Shown here one piece after another: positions 24,900 through 37,556 of a DNA stretch of 64,000 nucleotides (its first letter is position 1; each line of letters starts with the position of its first letter). The notes below the pieces were generated by a model. It did no database searches, was not told where the DNA came from, and saw only the letters and a list, made by a program, of their open reading frames with translations. Position numbers and translations under genes: made by a program. Source of the stretch: Piper betle. Lineage: Eukaryota > Streptophyta > Magnoliopsida > Piperales > Piperaceae. The stretch spans positions 1 to 64,000 of the forward strand of contig JAURVB010013241.1 of the NCBI GenBank assembly GCA_033002965.1. Direction: 5' to 3'.

Positions 24900-27886
24900 T
24901 GTAACACCCCAAATCCTGTTCACGCTCGTGAACCGAACCGGCATGTTACAGGCCCCGGTTAGGTCGGCTAACCCGAACCTAACTCATGTGGATCCAATCT
25001 CGGCGTCTTAAGATGAAGATACGATCCATCATGAATGAATAAATACGAAAAATCCTAACATGGTACTACATGAATGGCAAGCAATTCAAAATACACACCA
25101 ATACAGTTACGATCAAAATTCTGAAATAAAACAGACAGGGTCTCCCCTAAAAGTGCGATTAGGGTCCACCCTGTCAAAATAATATATACAAGTATACATA
25201 TAAACATGTATCTATATATATCACGCCACTTCATTCACACAATCTGTTCATATCTCACATTCTGTCATCGTTTCTTAGCGTTCGATCATGTCACGTCATC
25301 ATATCTTATCATCATCTCATAACATTAAATCATATCATACTATGTCTTAGCATTCCACTTCATTCACAATATAATAACATAATACACAAAATTAAACATT
25401 CAAAAATCTAACATGTGTGTGTGTACAAGACCTCATTGCTCCTCCGTCCAAGCTGGCTCATCCATCTCGTGCTTATCACCTACATATATATAAGAAAAAC
25501 GTCAGTAACAAGCGTTACTGGTCCGGAAAATAAAATAACTATAACAAACTGGCTATGAGAGCAAACTCTCATATGAAAGAAAACCATATACTTCCTCAAG
25601 AACACTCTGAAGGGCACTACTGAGGAGCCACTGGGCTGCAGACCCGGTAGCATCCCGAACTTACTGCTCTGCTGCTGTACTGTGCTACTCTCAGCACTTC
25701 TTTTTCAGTACTTCTCATGAAACTTTATCCTAAGCCCTCTCCGAACCTCCATATCTCTCCTGGCCTTGAGCACGAAGGCCGAGTACTCTCAGGCAGTCGC
25801 CTTTAGTACCCTTTGAACCACAAGTCCGGACATGCGCTGTACTAAACAGTACCCGTAAACCTCCACGTTCTCCGGGTGTGAGGAACTCAAACGCGGAGTT
25901 GTCAGGATCCCTCGGGAATGGAACAGTCCGCTGGCACTAATCCAGAGCCCGCTTTGACTGTCACGGCATCCTCTGCATGGTACGTGCAGTCGGTTTCTCC
26001 ATCTCTCGTCTCACTGAAAACTCGATAAAACTATATATATAGGCCTGGGAAGGGATTCATATAATAGGCCCGAAGGCAACTTGTGGTGGATCTTGTTTTC
26101 GAAATCATCCTCGAGGGATCTCATCCTCGAGGGGTTATTAATCCGGAAAATATTCGGTTAAATGACCCGAGTTAAGTGGGATCCAATAAAACACCACTTA
26201 ACCCGTCCTGCAAATAATAACATAAACATACAATAGAAAGCGTAAAACAAGACGAGTCCTAAACGGACCTGGTGGAAGCTCCAAGCGTGTCATCGCGCCT
26301 AGGCGGCGAGCTCCTACTTCGTACCTACACATCAAAACTAGATACTAACGCCCGCTAACTAAATGATGCATCAAACTCAACAAACATCACACAATACGAA
26401 TAACATCCATCAACAATCAAGTAATCATAATGTAAAAATAATTCTAACGTCATCCTATTCATACCAATTTTATACTGTTTTTCTAACTTCTGTCGTGATC
26501 CATTATCATGATCCGACTCGATCTATCTCATTAGATCACCTACATTCATCCATTCAAATCATGCATGTAACTTATCATTTTATCCCTAATTAGTCATTAA
26601 TCACATCATGCGACTCATCGTTTCATCCATAATTAAGTATTAATCATATCAATAAACCAACCCTAGCATGCTGTACTAACAATCATCATCCATTTTAAAT
26701 AAATCATTCGGAGGTAATTATACCTCACGTCGTCGGCAATCGGCGACGGCTAGGGTTCCGTCGCGCATCTCGGAGCTCAAATTCGGCGCTCATCGGCGTC
26801 CGAAGCTCGATCGGGCTCCACTGGGTGAGCCCCGCGGAAGATCCGGTGAATTCCAGCGAATTCCAGAAATTCCAATTTTCCGGCGGTTTTCCGGCAGCTA
26901 CTGGCGGTTTTCCGGCGACTTCCGGTGGTTTTCCGGCAACAATCGCCAGCGGCGTCTACTGGTCGGAAAGGGGTCGTGTTGGGTACCCTCGGAACCGGCT
27001 CGGCGAGCCCGACTCATCTACGAGGTCGACGCGGCCAACGGAGGTGGCAGCTCACCGGAAAATGGATAAAACAGAGCGGCGGCGCGATGGGTGGCTCGAT
27101 CCGGCCGCTCTGGGCGGCGATGGCCTCTGCTCCGGTCGGGGAGGGTTGCTGGGTGGTCAAGGGTGTCGAGGCTACAGTTGGATCGCGGCGGCGACGGTCG
27201 CCGGCGGCACGATCGGCGACGCGGGCACAACCCGTGCGCGGCGCTAGGCGCGGTGATTCCGGCGTCGCAGTGGCCTGGCAGCGGCCGGGGTTGGTCGGGG
27301 TGGCACGGCGACGCCGTGGCGGGGCTAGGTAGGGTCGATCGGCAACCGGGCGGCGACGGCAGCGGCAACGGCGGCGACGCGCAGTGGCGGCATCGCGGCG
27401 GGGAAGAAGGCGTGGGGGAGAAAAAGACTCGATGGCAAACTCGTAAATATTACTTGACTCGTCTCCGACTCGAGTCAAAATAATATTTAAGTCGTAAGAA
27501 AATTCCAAAAAAATTGGGAAAAATCCCATAAAATCAAACAATACCAAAAAAATCATAATGATATGCTCTAGAACTATCAACCCACCCAAAATGCCCGTAA
27601 CGCGTCCTAACGCGGTAAACGGCCTAAAACTAATTCTACGATCCACTATATATAAAAATAAAAAAAAAAATCACTGGCATACTCTCATATATTCTGATAA
27701 CTCATTCTGTTCTGCTGTATTCATGACGTTATCATCATATACTTGGGTACGCATGACCCTCGTAGCTCATACACGCGACCGGTGTCGGCTCGGTACACGT
27801 GTCCTGAAACTGACTCAACTCGAAAAATAACGGTCGACCCGACCGGTTCTGAATATAAAACCCTAACTCGAATCGTGGGTTTTACA
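24900..27886 (+). mobile_element. Solo LTR copy 4, full length with perfect TSD
   Basis: It begins TGTAACACCCC and ends GGGTTTTACA (2987 bp). It is flanked by identical pentamers CTTGG at 24895-24899 and 27887-27891, and removing it rejoins reverse copy B. This is direct evidence that the repeat unit moves as an LTR (TG...CA ends, 5-bp duplication). No internal domain is present, so it is a solo LTR left by LTR-LTR recombination. The GC-rich island is at about 26740-27440. Copy 1 at the window start is very similar to it, so both are comparatively young. Confidence 0.9.
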
Positions 27887-27891
27887 CTTGG

Positions 27892-28230
27892 AGTTCAGAC
27901 TCGCCTCTGGTAAAAACGAATGAGATAATGGTTGAATGTCAAGGTAGATTATGATGTGTTACCGTATTTTTATAAAATAATATATTTCCTTTTGGTTTCT
28001 CATCTATTATATTGTCTTGTCTTTGCTTGTACATCATAGCATGCTATGTGGGACTACGTTAGAACCCACGCATCCCATCCATGCATTTGCATGTTTGCAT
28101 CTCCATCTTGAGACACCGAGGGCAGATCCGGGTCGGCTTAACCCAAACCTTGTAGATTAGCGAACGGTTATAGTCGCCGGTGACCATTTCCGGGTTGGCT
28201 TTACGGAGTGAGCCGAAACGGGGTGTTATC
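27892..28230 (-). mobile_element. LTR copy B (reverse), terminal segment
   Basis: This is the reverse complement of 19310-19690 in copy 2 (shared words include GAGTTCAG, CATCTCCATCTTGAGAC and CCGAAACGGGGTGTTA). It completes copy B after the copy 4 insertion. The expected terminal GTTACA reads GTTATC. Confidence 0.8.
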
Positions 28231-29640
28231 GAGTAAGGAACTCAAAGCGTGGAGTTGTCAAGATCCCCTTGGAATGGAACAACTCACTCACTAATCCAGA
28301 GCCCGCTGTGATAGCATGTACACCTGCTTATGGTATGTACGAGTTGGTTTCACTATTTTTCGTATCACTGAAAACTCGATAAAAATATATATAGGCGTAG
28401 GAAGGGATTTATATAATATGCCTAAAGGAAACTTTAGGCGGATTTTGTTTTTAAAATAAAACTCGAGGGTTCTCATCTTCAAGGGTTATTAATCCAAAAA
28501 AAACTATCAGCTAAATGACTCTAGTTAAGTTGGATCCAATAGAACACCAATTAATTCTTCCTACAATTAGTAAAATAAAATAACAATAAAAGGAGCAATA
28601 AATCAAAGGCGAGTCCTACATGGACCTAGTGGAAGCTCTAAACGAAGTCGTGCGCATAGACGGTATGCTCCTATTTTGTACCTACTCATCATAAGTAACT
28701 GCTAACGCTCATGATAACTATATGATGCGTGTATGAAATTTATGCATCTGAATATAATTATAATTCTAATTCCAAAACTAAATATGATACACAATATCAT
28801 CAATTTGCAATCCACATCAAATTAGATTATTAACCCTAATGATAATATTTTTCATTTAGTTAGCTCAATAGGCCTACCTATGATATTTTGCCCCTAATTA
28901 AGTTCAATAATCCTAATTATGCTATTCCATATTCTATTTCATATCACGAATTAACTTTCTAATCACTAATAATTAACTAATACACGATTATCACAATTTC
29001 TAAGCTTATCTTCATTTCATATCAATTCTCATTTTGAATTAACTTTCTAATCAAATAATTAATTAACCTACACAATTATAACCCTAACTTCACAATTTTT
29101 AACATCATCCATAAAATATTTAATTTCCTAATCAAATAATTAGAAGTATCATTAATCATTATCAATTCTAAATTCCATAACATAATTTATTATTCAACAG
29201 ATAATTACCCCTAAATTTCAAAATAGCATATTCACAAAAATATGAATATGCAGAGGTGGAGGGGGGAGGGGGGTCTAGGTAGTATGGTCGGACTGACTAG
29301 CTGGAGATTGGCCAGCGGTGGTGGTAAATTGCCACTGCTGGCGGTGGCTAAGGGCCACCTAAAGGAGTTGGCTAGGGCATATCAAGGAAGGGCTCACCTA
29401 AGGGGAAACAAAATTGGGAAAGGAGAATGGTGTGGTCTAGTTGGTTGGAGGGAGGAAGCCCCACTGGAATCATGGTTAGTGGCTCAAAACGCGGCGGCAG
29501 TGGCGACTTAAGCGGAACCAGCTAGGGCTGGTGGCTCTGGCCTAGCTCGATCGACGAGAGGTGGGAGGTTGGTGAGGAGGTGGTAGCCGGGAGTAGATGA
29601 CCCCACTAGAGGGAGGCCGAGGGCGGAGATGGTGACAGCA
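28231..29640 (+). mobile_element. LTR copy A, third segment (diverged)
   Basis: Plus-orientation family sequence resumes with GGAACTCAAAGCGTGGAGTTGTCA, split here as GGAACTCAAAGC and GTGGAGTTGTCA. TATATATAGGCG and AGTCCTACATGGACC follow, then a G-rich region replacing the usual GC island. It is more diverged than the other copies. About 400 bp of consensus between 22507 and 28231 are missing, and no GTTTTACA terminus is seen. It fades into AT-rich DNA before 29988. Confidence 0.6.
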
Positions 29641-29988
29641 AGTCATGGTGACAAAAGTTCGAACTTTAATTACTAATGAAATAATTTAAGGATATTACTA
29701 ATGAAATTATTTTAAATTACTACGTTTGACAAAAGTTCGAATTTTAATTATTTTACTCCATGCTATTAAGAACCAACGTTTGACTCTTATTATACTATTA
29801 TATTTTAATAGCCCATTTTTCTACCATAATTGACAATTGTCAACATGACCAACTTTATTAAATTTGTGCTTAAAGTTAAACTTGAAAAAAATAAGTATAA
29901 TAATAACTCTATCATGAATGACATGTTAGCAACACAATTAAAAAATATTTATTTTAGACATGATAAAATATACTAAATTTATCTTATA

Positions 29989-30694
29989 TGTAACACCTTG
30001 ATTTCGGTTCACGTAAGAACCGAATGGGAAATGTTGTGATCGAGTCGAGTCATGTCTAAAGCTATAGGTCTATAAGACTCAATCAACAATATAGATCGAA
30101 ATAACCCGCTTGATGTCAAGAAAATGGAAGAAATCACTAAATATACATGAAAACTCATCAAATATAAATACAATTATAAAAGAAAGTAACTGCTTTGAGT
30201 TCAAGTGTGCATAGCGTTTATCTATCCTCCCACCAAAACCGATTCAGAATCACGAAACCTACATATATAATAAGAAAAATGTCAGTAACGAGTGTTATTA
30301 GTCTAGAAATAACTAATAGTCAAACTGGCATAGGAGAGATGATCATCCTATTAAATGAAAACATTTATATACTCCTTCACAGAATCTCTTATACGGGCAT
30401 TAATTAAGAGTCATCGTCCTCGGATCGACCACATCCAATTATTACTCATCTCATGCCTTTGCAACTTTAAAAACTATCCCTTGCGCGGGAACATCAAAGG
30501 GGAGAAAATCAACACTGGTGATCACGACCACAGTGGTGGTCATGAGTGGTCTCAAAATGAAGATCTTGGCAAGATGAAGCTGTGTGGGTGGTCGGATCGG
30601 TCAAAGATGGCTTGTCGGCAATGAAAAATGGCGTGAAAGGGTAGCAGCGGTGGAAATTTGGTACATAAACACCGTCACCGGCGGCAACTGCGGC
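29989..30694 (+). mobile_element. LTR copy C, first segment
   Basis: It starts TGTAACACCTTG and contains the family blocks GTCAGTAACGAGTGTTA and CTGGCATAGGAGAG. It is interrupted by copy D at 30695 and resumes at 34288. The outer flanks TTATA (29984-29988) and TTATC (35135-35139) match in four of five bases. Confidence 0.7.
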
Positions 30695-33600
30695 TATAAC
30701 ACCCCAAATTTGGTTCATGCTCGGGAACCAAATCGGAATGTCACTGGTCTCGGTTGGGTCGGCTAACCCGAACCCAATTCGTGCAGATCTACTTTCGGCA
30801 TCTCAAATGACAGATGTCAATCGCTTTACATGGATGAATGCCCCAAAACCCTAACATGTTATTACATGGATGATATGACAAGCGGTTTACATACCAAAAT
30901 AACTACGATAAAATAGATAAAATTCATAAAATAAAATGGACAAAGTCTCCCCTAAAAGTACTATTAAGGTCCACATTGTCACATCAATATTTATAAACAT
31001 AAATAAATATATCACGCATTGATATTTACAAATTATTCTAATTTGCTGCATAAGTTATTTTCAATCTTGGGTCTCAACCCACCTGTGCATTCTATTCACT
31101 TTTTGCATCCAATTTTGGGACTTACTTGTTGTACATGTTCAATATATAAATATATTTACTAAAACATATGTATTCATATGTTATAATTAGAAATTCTATT
31201 ACTAAAGTAAATATCATATCACATCATATTATCATACCTTGCATTACATCACATCACTCTCAATATAATGACAACATCAACAAAATATTAATATTCTATC
31301 TGTCTGACATGTTTGTGTGCAAGCGCTCACATCCAAGCTGCTCCTCCGTCCAAGCTGACACATCCAACCAATGCTCATCACCTACATATATTATAAAAAC
31401 ACATCAATAACGAGTGTTACTGGTCCAAAATATAATGAATATCAAACTGGCTATGAGAGCAAACTCTCATATGAAGAAAAAATTCATATACTTCAACCAA
31501 AACTCTCTATAGGGCACCCCTACTGAGGAGCCACCAAGCTGCTGACCCGGTAGCACCCGAACTGACTGCTCTACTAGATGCCTCTCTTGGCATTTTCTCA
31601 TTTAATTTTTTGGTCCCTAGGGACTACTAGTATATCCTAAGCCCTCTCCTTTACTCCATAATTCTCCTGGCCTTGAGCATGAAAGCCGAGTACTCTCAGG
31701 CATGGTTGCATGAATCGGAATCGGAATCAGAATCGGTTTTCCAGGGAGTCGGAATCGGAATCGAATCGGTCTGAATCGGCCAAGAATCGGTTCAGTTGAA
31801 TCGGTCCAAATTAATTTAATCGGTCATATATAATAATTTGACAATTTATAATATAAATATATTAAAATTGGGTATTGATGTTATTTTGATATTATTCTGT
31901 GTATTATAGTTTCTGATATTTTTAAATATTTTTTAAGATTTTTTAAAATTATTTAGAATTAATTATTATTTTTGACTCGAGTTAGACTCGAGTCAACTTT
32001 TAATTACGAGAATGCCACTCTTTACCCCCGCCGCCGCCGCCGGCCCGGTCGGGGGCGATGTCTCGCAGCGCCGATGTCGGAGCGAACAGTCGGCGACTCG
32101 CGGCCGGCGACGCAGGCGGCCCGGAGCCGGCGGCGAGTCGCGCGAGCGATTCGTGCGTCACAGCCCGATTCGGTCCGGCCACATGTCGGCGGCGACGTTG
32201 CGAGGTCGGCGGCGAGGTCGGTAGCCCGGTCGGCGGCGAGCCCGGAGTCGAGGGACGCACGGTGGAGGGCGGAAACCAGTCGGCGGAGGGCGGACGAGCG
32301 GTGGCGGCGTGGGGGGAGCGGGTTTGATTTTAGGTTTTTAAAATCCAAATTACCATTTTACCCATGCTTAAATAATTTAATAAAAATCATACCTAGGGTA
32401 TTTTAGTAATTTCATAAAAAAACCGATTCCGATTTAAATCGGCCGATTCCGATTTCGAGTTAAATCGGTCGGAATCGGCCGAACTCGGCCGATTTGGGGC
32501 CGACCCAGTCGGCCCCGAAATCGGATCGGCGCGATGCCGATCCGATTTAAATCGGCCGATTCTGCACGTAATCGGCCGATTCGTGCATCATGGCTCTTAG
32601 GTAGCTGCCTTTAGTACCCTTTGAACCACAAGTCTGGACATGCGCTATACTAAACAATACTCGTAAACCTCTACGTTCTGTGGGTGTGAGGAACTCAAAT
32701 GCAGAGTTGTCATGATCCCTCGGGAATGGAACTACCCGCTCACTAATCCAGAGCCCACTTTGACTAGTACGTGCACCTACTTATGGTATGTGCGAGTCGG
32801 GTTTTCCATCTCTCGTCTCACTAAAAACTCGATAAAATTATATATAGGTCTGAGAAGGGATTTATATAATAAGCCCAAAGGCAACTTGTGGTGGATCTTG
32901 TTTATGAAAACATACTCGAGGGATCTCATCCTCGAGGGTTACTAATCCAGAAAACTGGTTGATTAAATGGCCCAGGTTAAGTGGGATCCGATAAAATACC
33001 ACTTAATTCATCCTGCAAGTAATAAAATAATACACAATAGAATAGAGAGTAAAATAGGAAACGAGTCTTAAATGGACCTGGTAGAAGCTCCAATCGTGTC
33101 CACGCGCCTAGGCAGGAAGCTCCTACTCCGTATCGACATATCAAACTAAAAGCTAACACCCGCTAATTGAATGATGCATCAAACATCCTATATCATACAC
33201 ACACCAATCATACATTAATCCACATCATACATCAATCATACATAAGTTTTTCTATGCTACGTTGCCTTTGATTACGATAATTACTTACTTTACCTAATTT
33301 AATTCCTTAATATTCATGTTAATACAATTCAATCAAGTAAATTCATATTTTTATTTACAATAAAAATATCTAACACAACAATTCATCAATCCTAGCATGT
33401 TGTGCTAACAATCATCGATTTTTAAATAATTAAATCAGAGGTGATTAAACCTCTCATCGTCGGTAATAGACGATGGCTAGGGTTTGTCGCGTGTTTCGAA
33501 GCTCGAATTCGGTGCTCGACAGCGTTCGAAGTTTACTCAGGTTCGACTGGATGAGTTCGGCGAAAGATCCGGCTGGGATGGGCGGCACTAGGCTCTGCTC

Positions 33601-34287
33601 CAGTCAGGAAAGGTCATGGGAGGGTTAGCAACATTGACGCGGTGACTGGATGGTGGCGGCAACAATCACCGAGCGACAGAATTCAATGATGGGTAAAGGG
33701 GTGGTGTCGAGGGTTTGGAATAAAAGGTGTCAGAGGCAGGGGGAGGAGACAAGTAGTTTGGGGGAGAAGACAAGTGGTCTGGGGGAGAAGACGAGTGGTC
33801 GAGAGGGAGAAGATGAGAGGTAGGGGGTCGTCTCAGTAAATAGAACTTGACTCGACTCCCACTCGAGTCACAAATAATAACTAACTCATAATAATTCGTA
33901 AAAAATATATAGAAAAAATAAGGAAAAATCTCATAAAATATAATACACATCATAACATCTCAATGACATACTCTATAACTAATAACCTACCCAAACTGCC
34001 TGTAACGCGTCCTAATGCATTATTCGGCCTAAAAAAATAATTCTAGGATCTAATACTAAAATAAATAAAGAAAAATCTGGGCATACTCTCATATATTCTA
34101 ATAACTCATTCTACTGATGTCTTACTGATGTTATAATCATATACTTTGGCATACATGACTCTCATGGTTCATAACACATGAGCGGCCTCAGCTCGGTACA
34201 CGTGTTCTGAAATTGACCAGACTGAAAATAACGGTCGAACCGACCAGTTCAGACTATAAAACCCTGACTCGAGTCACAGGTTTTATA
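30695..34287 (+). mobile_element. LTR copy D, full length, carrying a hAT insertion
   Basis: It starts TATAACACCCC (one G-to-A from the family terminus) and ends GGTTTTATA. Flanking pentamers GCGGC (30690-30694) and GCGGT (34288-34292) agree at four of five positions. All family blocks are present in order. Length is 3593 bp, but about 900 bp of that is a later hAT element (31701-32593) with its duplication, leaving an LTR of about 2.7 kb. The GC island near 33470-33840 is much shorter than in other copies. Confidence 0.78.
31701..32593. mobile_element. Chimeric non-autonomous hAT element (893 bp)
   Basis: The termini are CATGGTTGCATGAATCGG and, at the other end, the complement of CCATGATGCACGAATCGG. 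Flanking octamers CTCTCAGG (31693-31700) and CTCTTAGG (32594-32601) are an 8-bp duplication with one transition, inside a block that is continuous in other LTR copies. Subterminal regions are arrays of AATCGG/CCGATT words. The interior (about 31860-32030) matches the ACTCGAGTCA-adjacent region of the surrounding LTR family. It is followed by a GC-rich stretch with open frames on both strands that I do not regard as genes. No transposase is present. Confidence 0.82.
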
Positions 34288-35134
34288 GCGGTGGTGCAGG
34301 TGGTCGTGAGACATATGGATGGAAAGTCTGTCACGAGATGGTTCTGGGGATGCCAACCCGGTGGCTAGGGGCGAGCCGGAGACTCGGCGGCGGCGAGCCA
34401 AAGTGGCAGTGACATTAGTTATAGAGTATTTCATGTGGCTAGGGGAGAGCCGGAGACTCGGTGGCGAGACTCCAAAAATTATGATAAATCTCTAAAAAAT
34501 AACTGGATGCAGCTAGGGCTGACATGGATAGCTTTGATCTTGCCATGTGGCACAATCTGAATCTCCAATAACTTGTGCTCCAGTGGGGCCCACCTATGGG
34601 ATATGTAATATGTATATGGACAGAAAGCTCTGATTGAGACCGTCCAAAGTCAAAACTAATTCGAGTCTTAAAAATGACTCTATAGGCTGGAGTCGTTGTA
34701 AGAAGGCTAAATGAGCCTCGAGCCCTCAACTCAATCGAGTGAAAATTGATGACTCAATCAAACTGGGCCCACATGGGCATAATCTAGTGATCCAAAATCC
34801 TTATGATGCATACAAATGAGATACCCTGAAAATCTCAAATGGATACTAAATGCAGCAATAGCCTAAATCTAGGCTTAAAACCCTAGCTAACTCATAAAAA
34901 TCATATGTATACCTCTTGTATACAATAATAACTCATGCTCTGTTGTAGCCTAACTGAAGCTATCATCTGCATGTCGGGCATACTCAGTCACCAAAACATA
35001 CTCATACGATCATTTGACCTCATACTCATGGTCTGAAAACTGGTTTGGCTCGTGCTCGCTCGAACCGACTCAAGATTGCCTAAACCGGGCAAATTACAAG
35101 CGGGTAAAACCCTAACCTAACACTGAGTTTTACA
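34288..35134 (+). mobile_element. LTR copy C, second segment
   Basis: It resumes copy C after copy D and ends CTGAGTTTTACA, the family terminus. The interior is diverged and includes a repeated GAGCCGGAGACTCGG word at about 34372 and 34447. Confidence 0.6.
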
Positions 35135-36471
35135 TTATCAACCAATTATAGTATAATATTATCTACACTTAATTAATTTATTAACGAGATTTAATGAACA
35201 ATTATACTCATCGGACTATAAACAGATTGACAAGATTATAATTAACCTATATTACAAACCTTAATTGATAAATTATTAAAATAATCAACTTTATTTATTT
35301 TGTGCTTAATTTTTAAGTCTTGAATATAGTTTAATAATAATCATATTATAACTGACGTGTTATTAACTAGTATTATATTGATGGTAAAGTTGAAAACTTT
35401 ACTTTATTATTAATCACTCATATTTATTTAGAAACTAGTAATACATGAATTGATTATCAACAATTAATCTATATAGTAATATAAAACTACTTATGGATTA
35501 ATAAGGTTTGTTTAACCCAACCATAATTATTTGTAGGTATAAATTTTTATTAATTTAATCCCTATGGTCACATTTATCTATTAACTACTTAGATAAGCAA
35601 AAATTATTTTCATTTTTTTAATAATCCAAATTAATCATATCAGTTTTAAAAAAATTTAAAATATAATTCATTAATTAATTGATAATAACAATTTATATAC
35701 AATATATAAAAATATTAAATTTATTCCCACATAACATGAAATAATCTCATTTATGTTTTTGTACAATAATTAATTAATTCAATAAACAGTAACTAATATT
35801 CAATATAATACCAATATTAATTTACATAAAACATGAATCATGAATTAACGCCAATAATATTTATCATAAATAATAATATATATTATTATTATTATTAATT
35901 AATACAAATATACTCATTAATAATATTATTAATATTACTAATAAACACTAAGCACAGTGATTCATTTAATCCACAAAACAATGAGCAACAAAAAAATAAA
36001 ATAAAAGCAGCAAGGAAAAATATGTATGGCCTCCTACCCAAAAATTCATGTAATGAAGTACAAGGATAAGAAATCATTCACCTACATGACAAACATGCAC
36101 ATTGAACAAGAAGAAATTGAACAAATTTTCACAAGAAAAACTAAATAAAAAAATAAAGAGATATGAAGGGAGAAAGAAAACAAGGAGAGAAAAAGAAATC
36201 ATACCAAAGGGAAGGTAGAGAATAAGAGAATGTTGACATGAGAAGAAGAGGTGGAGATGGTGAAAAAAGTGAAAACTCCCCTGAAAGGGTTTTAACTGCC
36301 TCGTGCCCAACTCCCCTAAAATCTTCCCTATATCATCTAACATTGAATAACCTTATCCACCTACAAAACCCAATCTACTTAATCTCCACAAAAACTCAAC
36401 TACTTTGACAACCAAAATGGCTAGCTACATCAGTTAGACTATAGCCACCTATAGCACCCACTTGATTGATC
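35135..36471. other. AT-rich intergenic sequence
   Basis: Very AT-rich DNA with (ATT)n-like tracts near 35880-35900. The stretch 36080-36340 is purine-rich. No gene or element boundary is recognised. Confidence 0.5.
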
Positions 36472-37045
36472 CATAGTTGTAAAAATCGGCCAATTTAAAT
36501 TGGCTCGGTTGGTGTCCGATTCAAAAAAGATGGTGAATTACCTATATAAAAAATCAAACCCAAAATCGGCTAGAATTGGCTGATTCTAACTGATTCACGG
36601 CCGATTTAAATCGGTAAAAATCGATTTTTATAGGTAAATAATAAAAATACCCTAAAATAGTAATTAATAAATCTATTAGGCATGGGTAAAAATCGGTGGC
36701 GACAGGCAACACGACAGCAACATGGCAGCCGGAGGACGCGTCGGTGACGCGTCAAGAGAATCATGGAGAAATAAATAGTTGGTGGCACTCTCGTAATTAA
36801 AAGTTAACTCGACTCCAACTTGGATACAAAATAATAACTAACAGCAAATAATTAAAAAATATTAAAAAATACTATAAAATATAATTCATACTATAACATC
36901 AAAATAATATGTTTTATAATTAATAACTCACTGATTTTGACCGATTCAAGTGAACTGATTCTTGTCTGATTTTTAATTATTCGGTCCAATTCAATGACTC
37001 CCTTCTAATCTGATTCAACGTGCGATTCCGATTTTTACAACTATG
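36472..37045. mobile_element. Chimeric non-autonomous hAT element (574 bp)
   Basis: It begins CATAGTTGTAAAAATCGG and ends with its exact inverted complement. Both sides are flanked by GATTGATC (36464-36471 and 37046-37053), a perfect 8-bp target duplication. Subterminal AATCGG-type words and an interior block with the LTR-derived CTCGTAATTAAAAGTTAACTCGA theme (in two pieces, CTCGTAATTAAAAG and TTAACTCGACTCC) place it in the same family as 31701-32593, in the opposite internal orientation. It has no transposase. Confidence 0.88.
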
Positions 37046-37053
37046 GATTGATC

Positions 37054-37420
37054 TAAGAAGATTAATTTATTATTATTATTATTATTTTATTAAAAAAACA
37101 AGGATCCATTATAAAAAATACATTAAATTTTAAAGAATTTACAACATTACTCATTGAAATTTTAGTTCCTTCAACAATAATTGGTAGAGGTTCTCCGAAA
37201 TAACAACTCATCAACTAAATTAAGCGCTAGATAAGACAATTTGACGAATCGAAATTCAACTTGATTTTGATAAGTCTTTGTCTCTCATCTTCTTTTATAA
37301 AAAAATAATTACATTGATAAGAGAACAATTTGAAGAATCAATGAACCATTGAACCTTTTTTAGGCACAAAAAGAATAACCCAGTACAATATTGGATATTT
37401 TCGATCGTATCGTTCCCAGC
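37054..37420. other. Intergenic/3' flank of the decarboxylase gene
   Basis: AT-rich, with an (ATT)n tract near 37070-37090. The part nearest 37420 should be the 3' UTR of the minus-strand decarboxylase gene. No other feature is seen. Confidence 0.5.
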
Positions 37421-37556
37421 CTAATTAAGGACAGTCGGTGATGAACCTGCATTGTCACCGAGCAATGTCTTTGTGTGCTGTTGCACCAGCTGCCAAGCGG
37501 CGAGGACATGGTGCTCCTCTGTTAGTGAAGCTCCCACCGCGAACCGGATCATGTAC
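37421..37556 (-). pseudogene. TYDC: Out-of-frame C-terminal tail of the decarboxylase
   Basis: In the frame shifted by one relative to the main reading, this segment encodes [20 protein letters not shown] and about 25 more residues. That is the normal C-terminal end of the plant tyrosine decarboxylase family. It ends at a stop at 37421. In the deposited sequence it cannot be translated as part of the enzyme. Confidence 0.85.
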
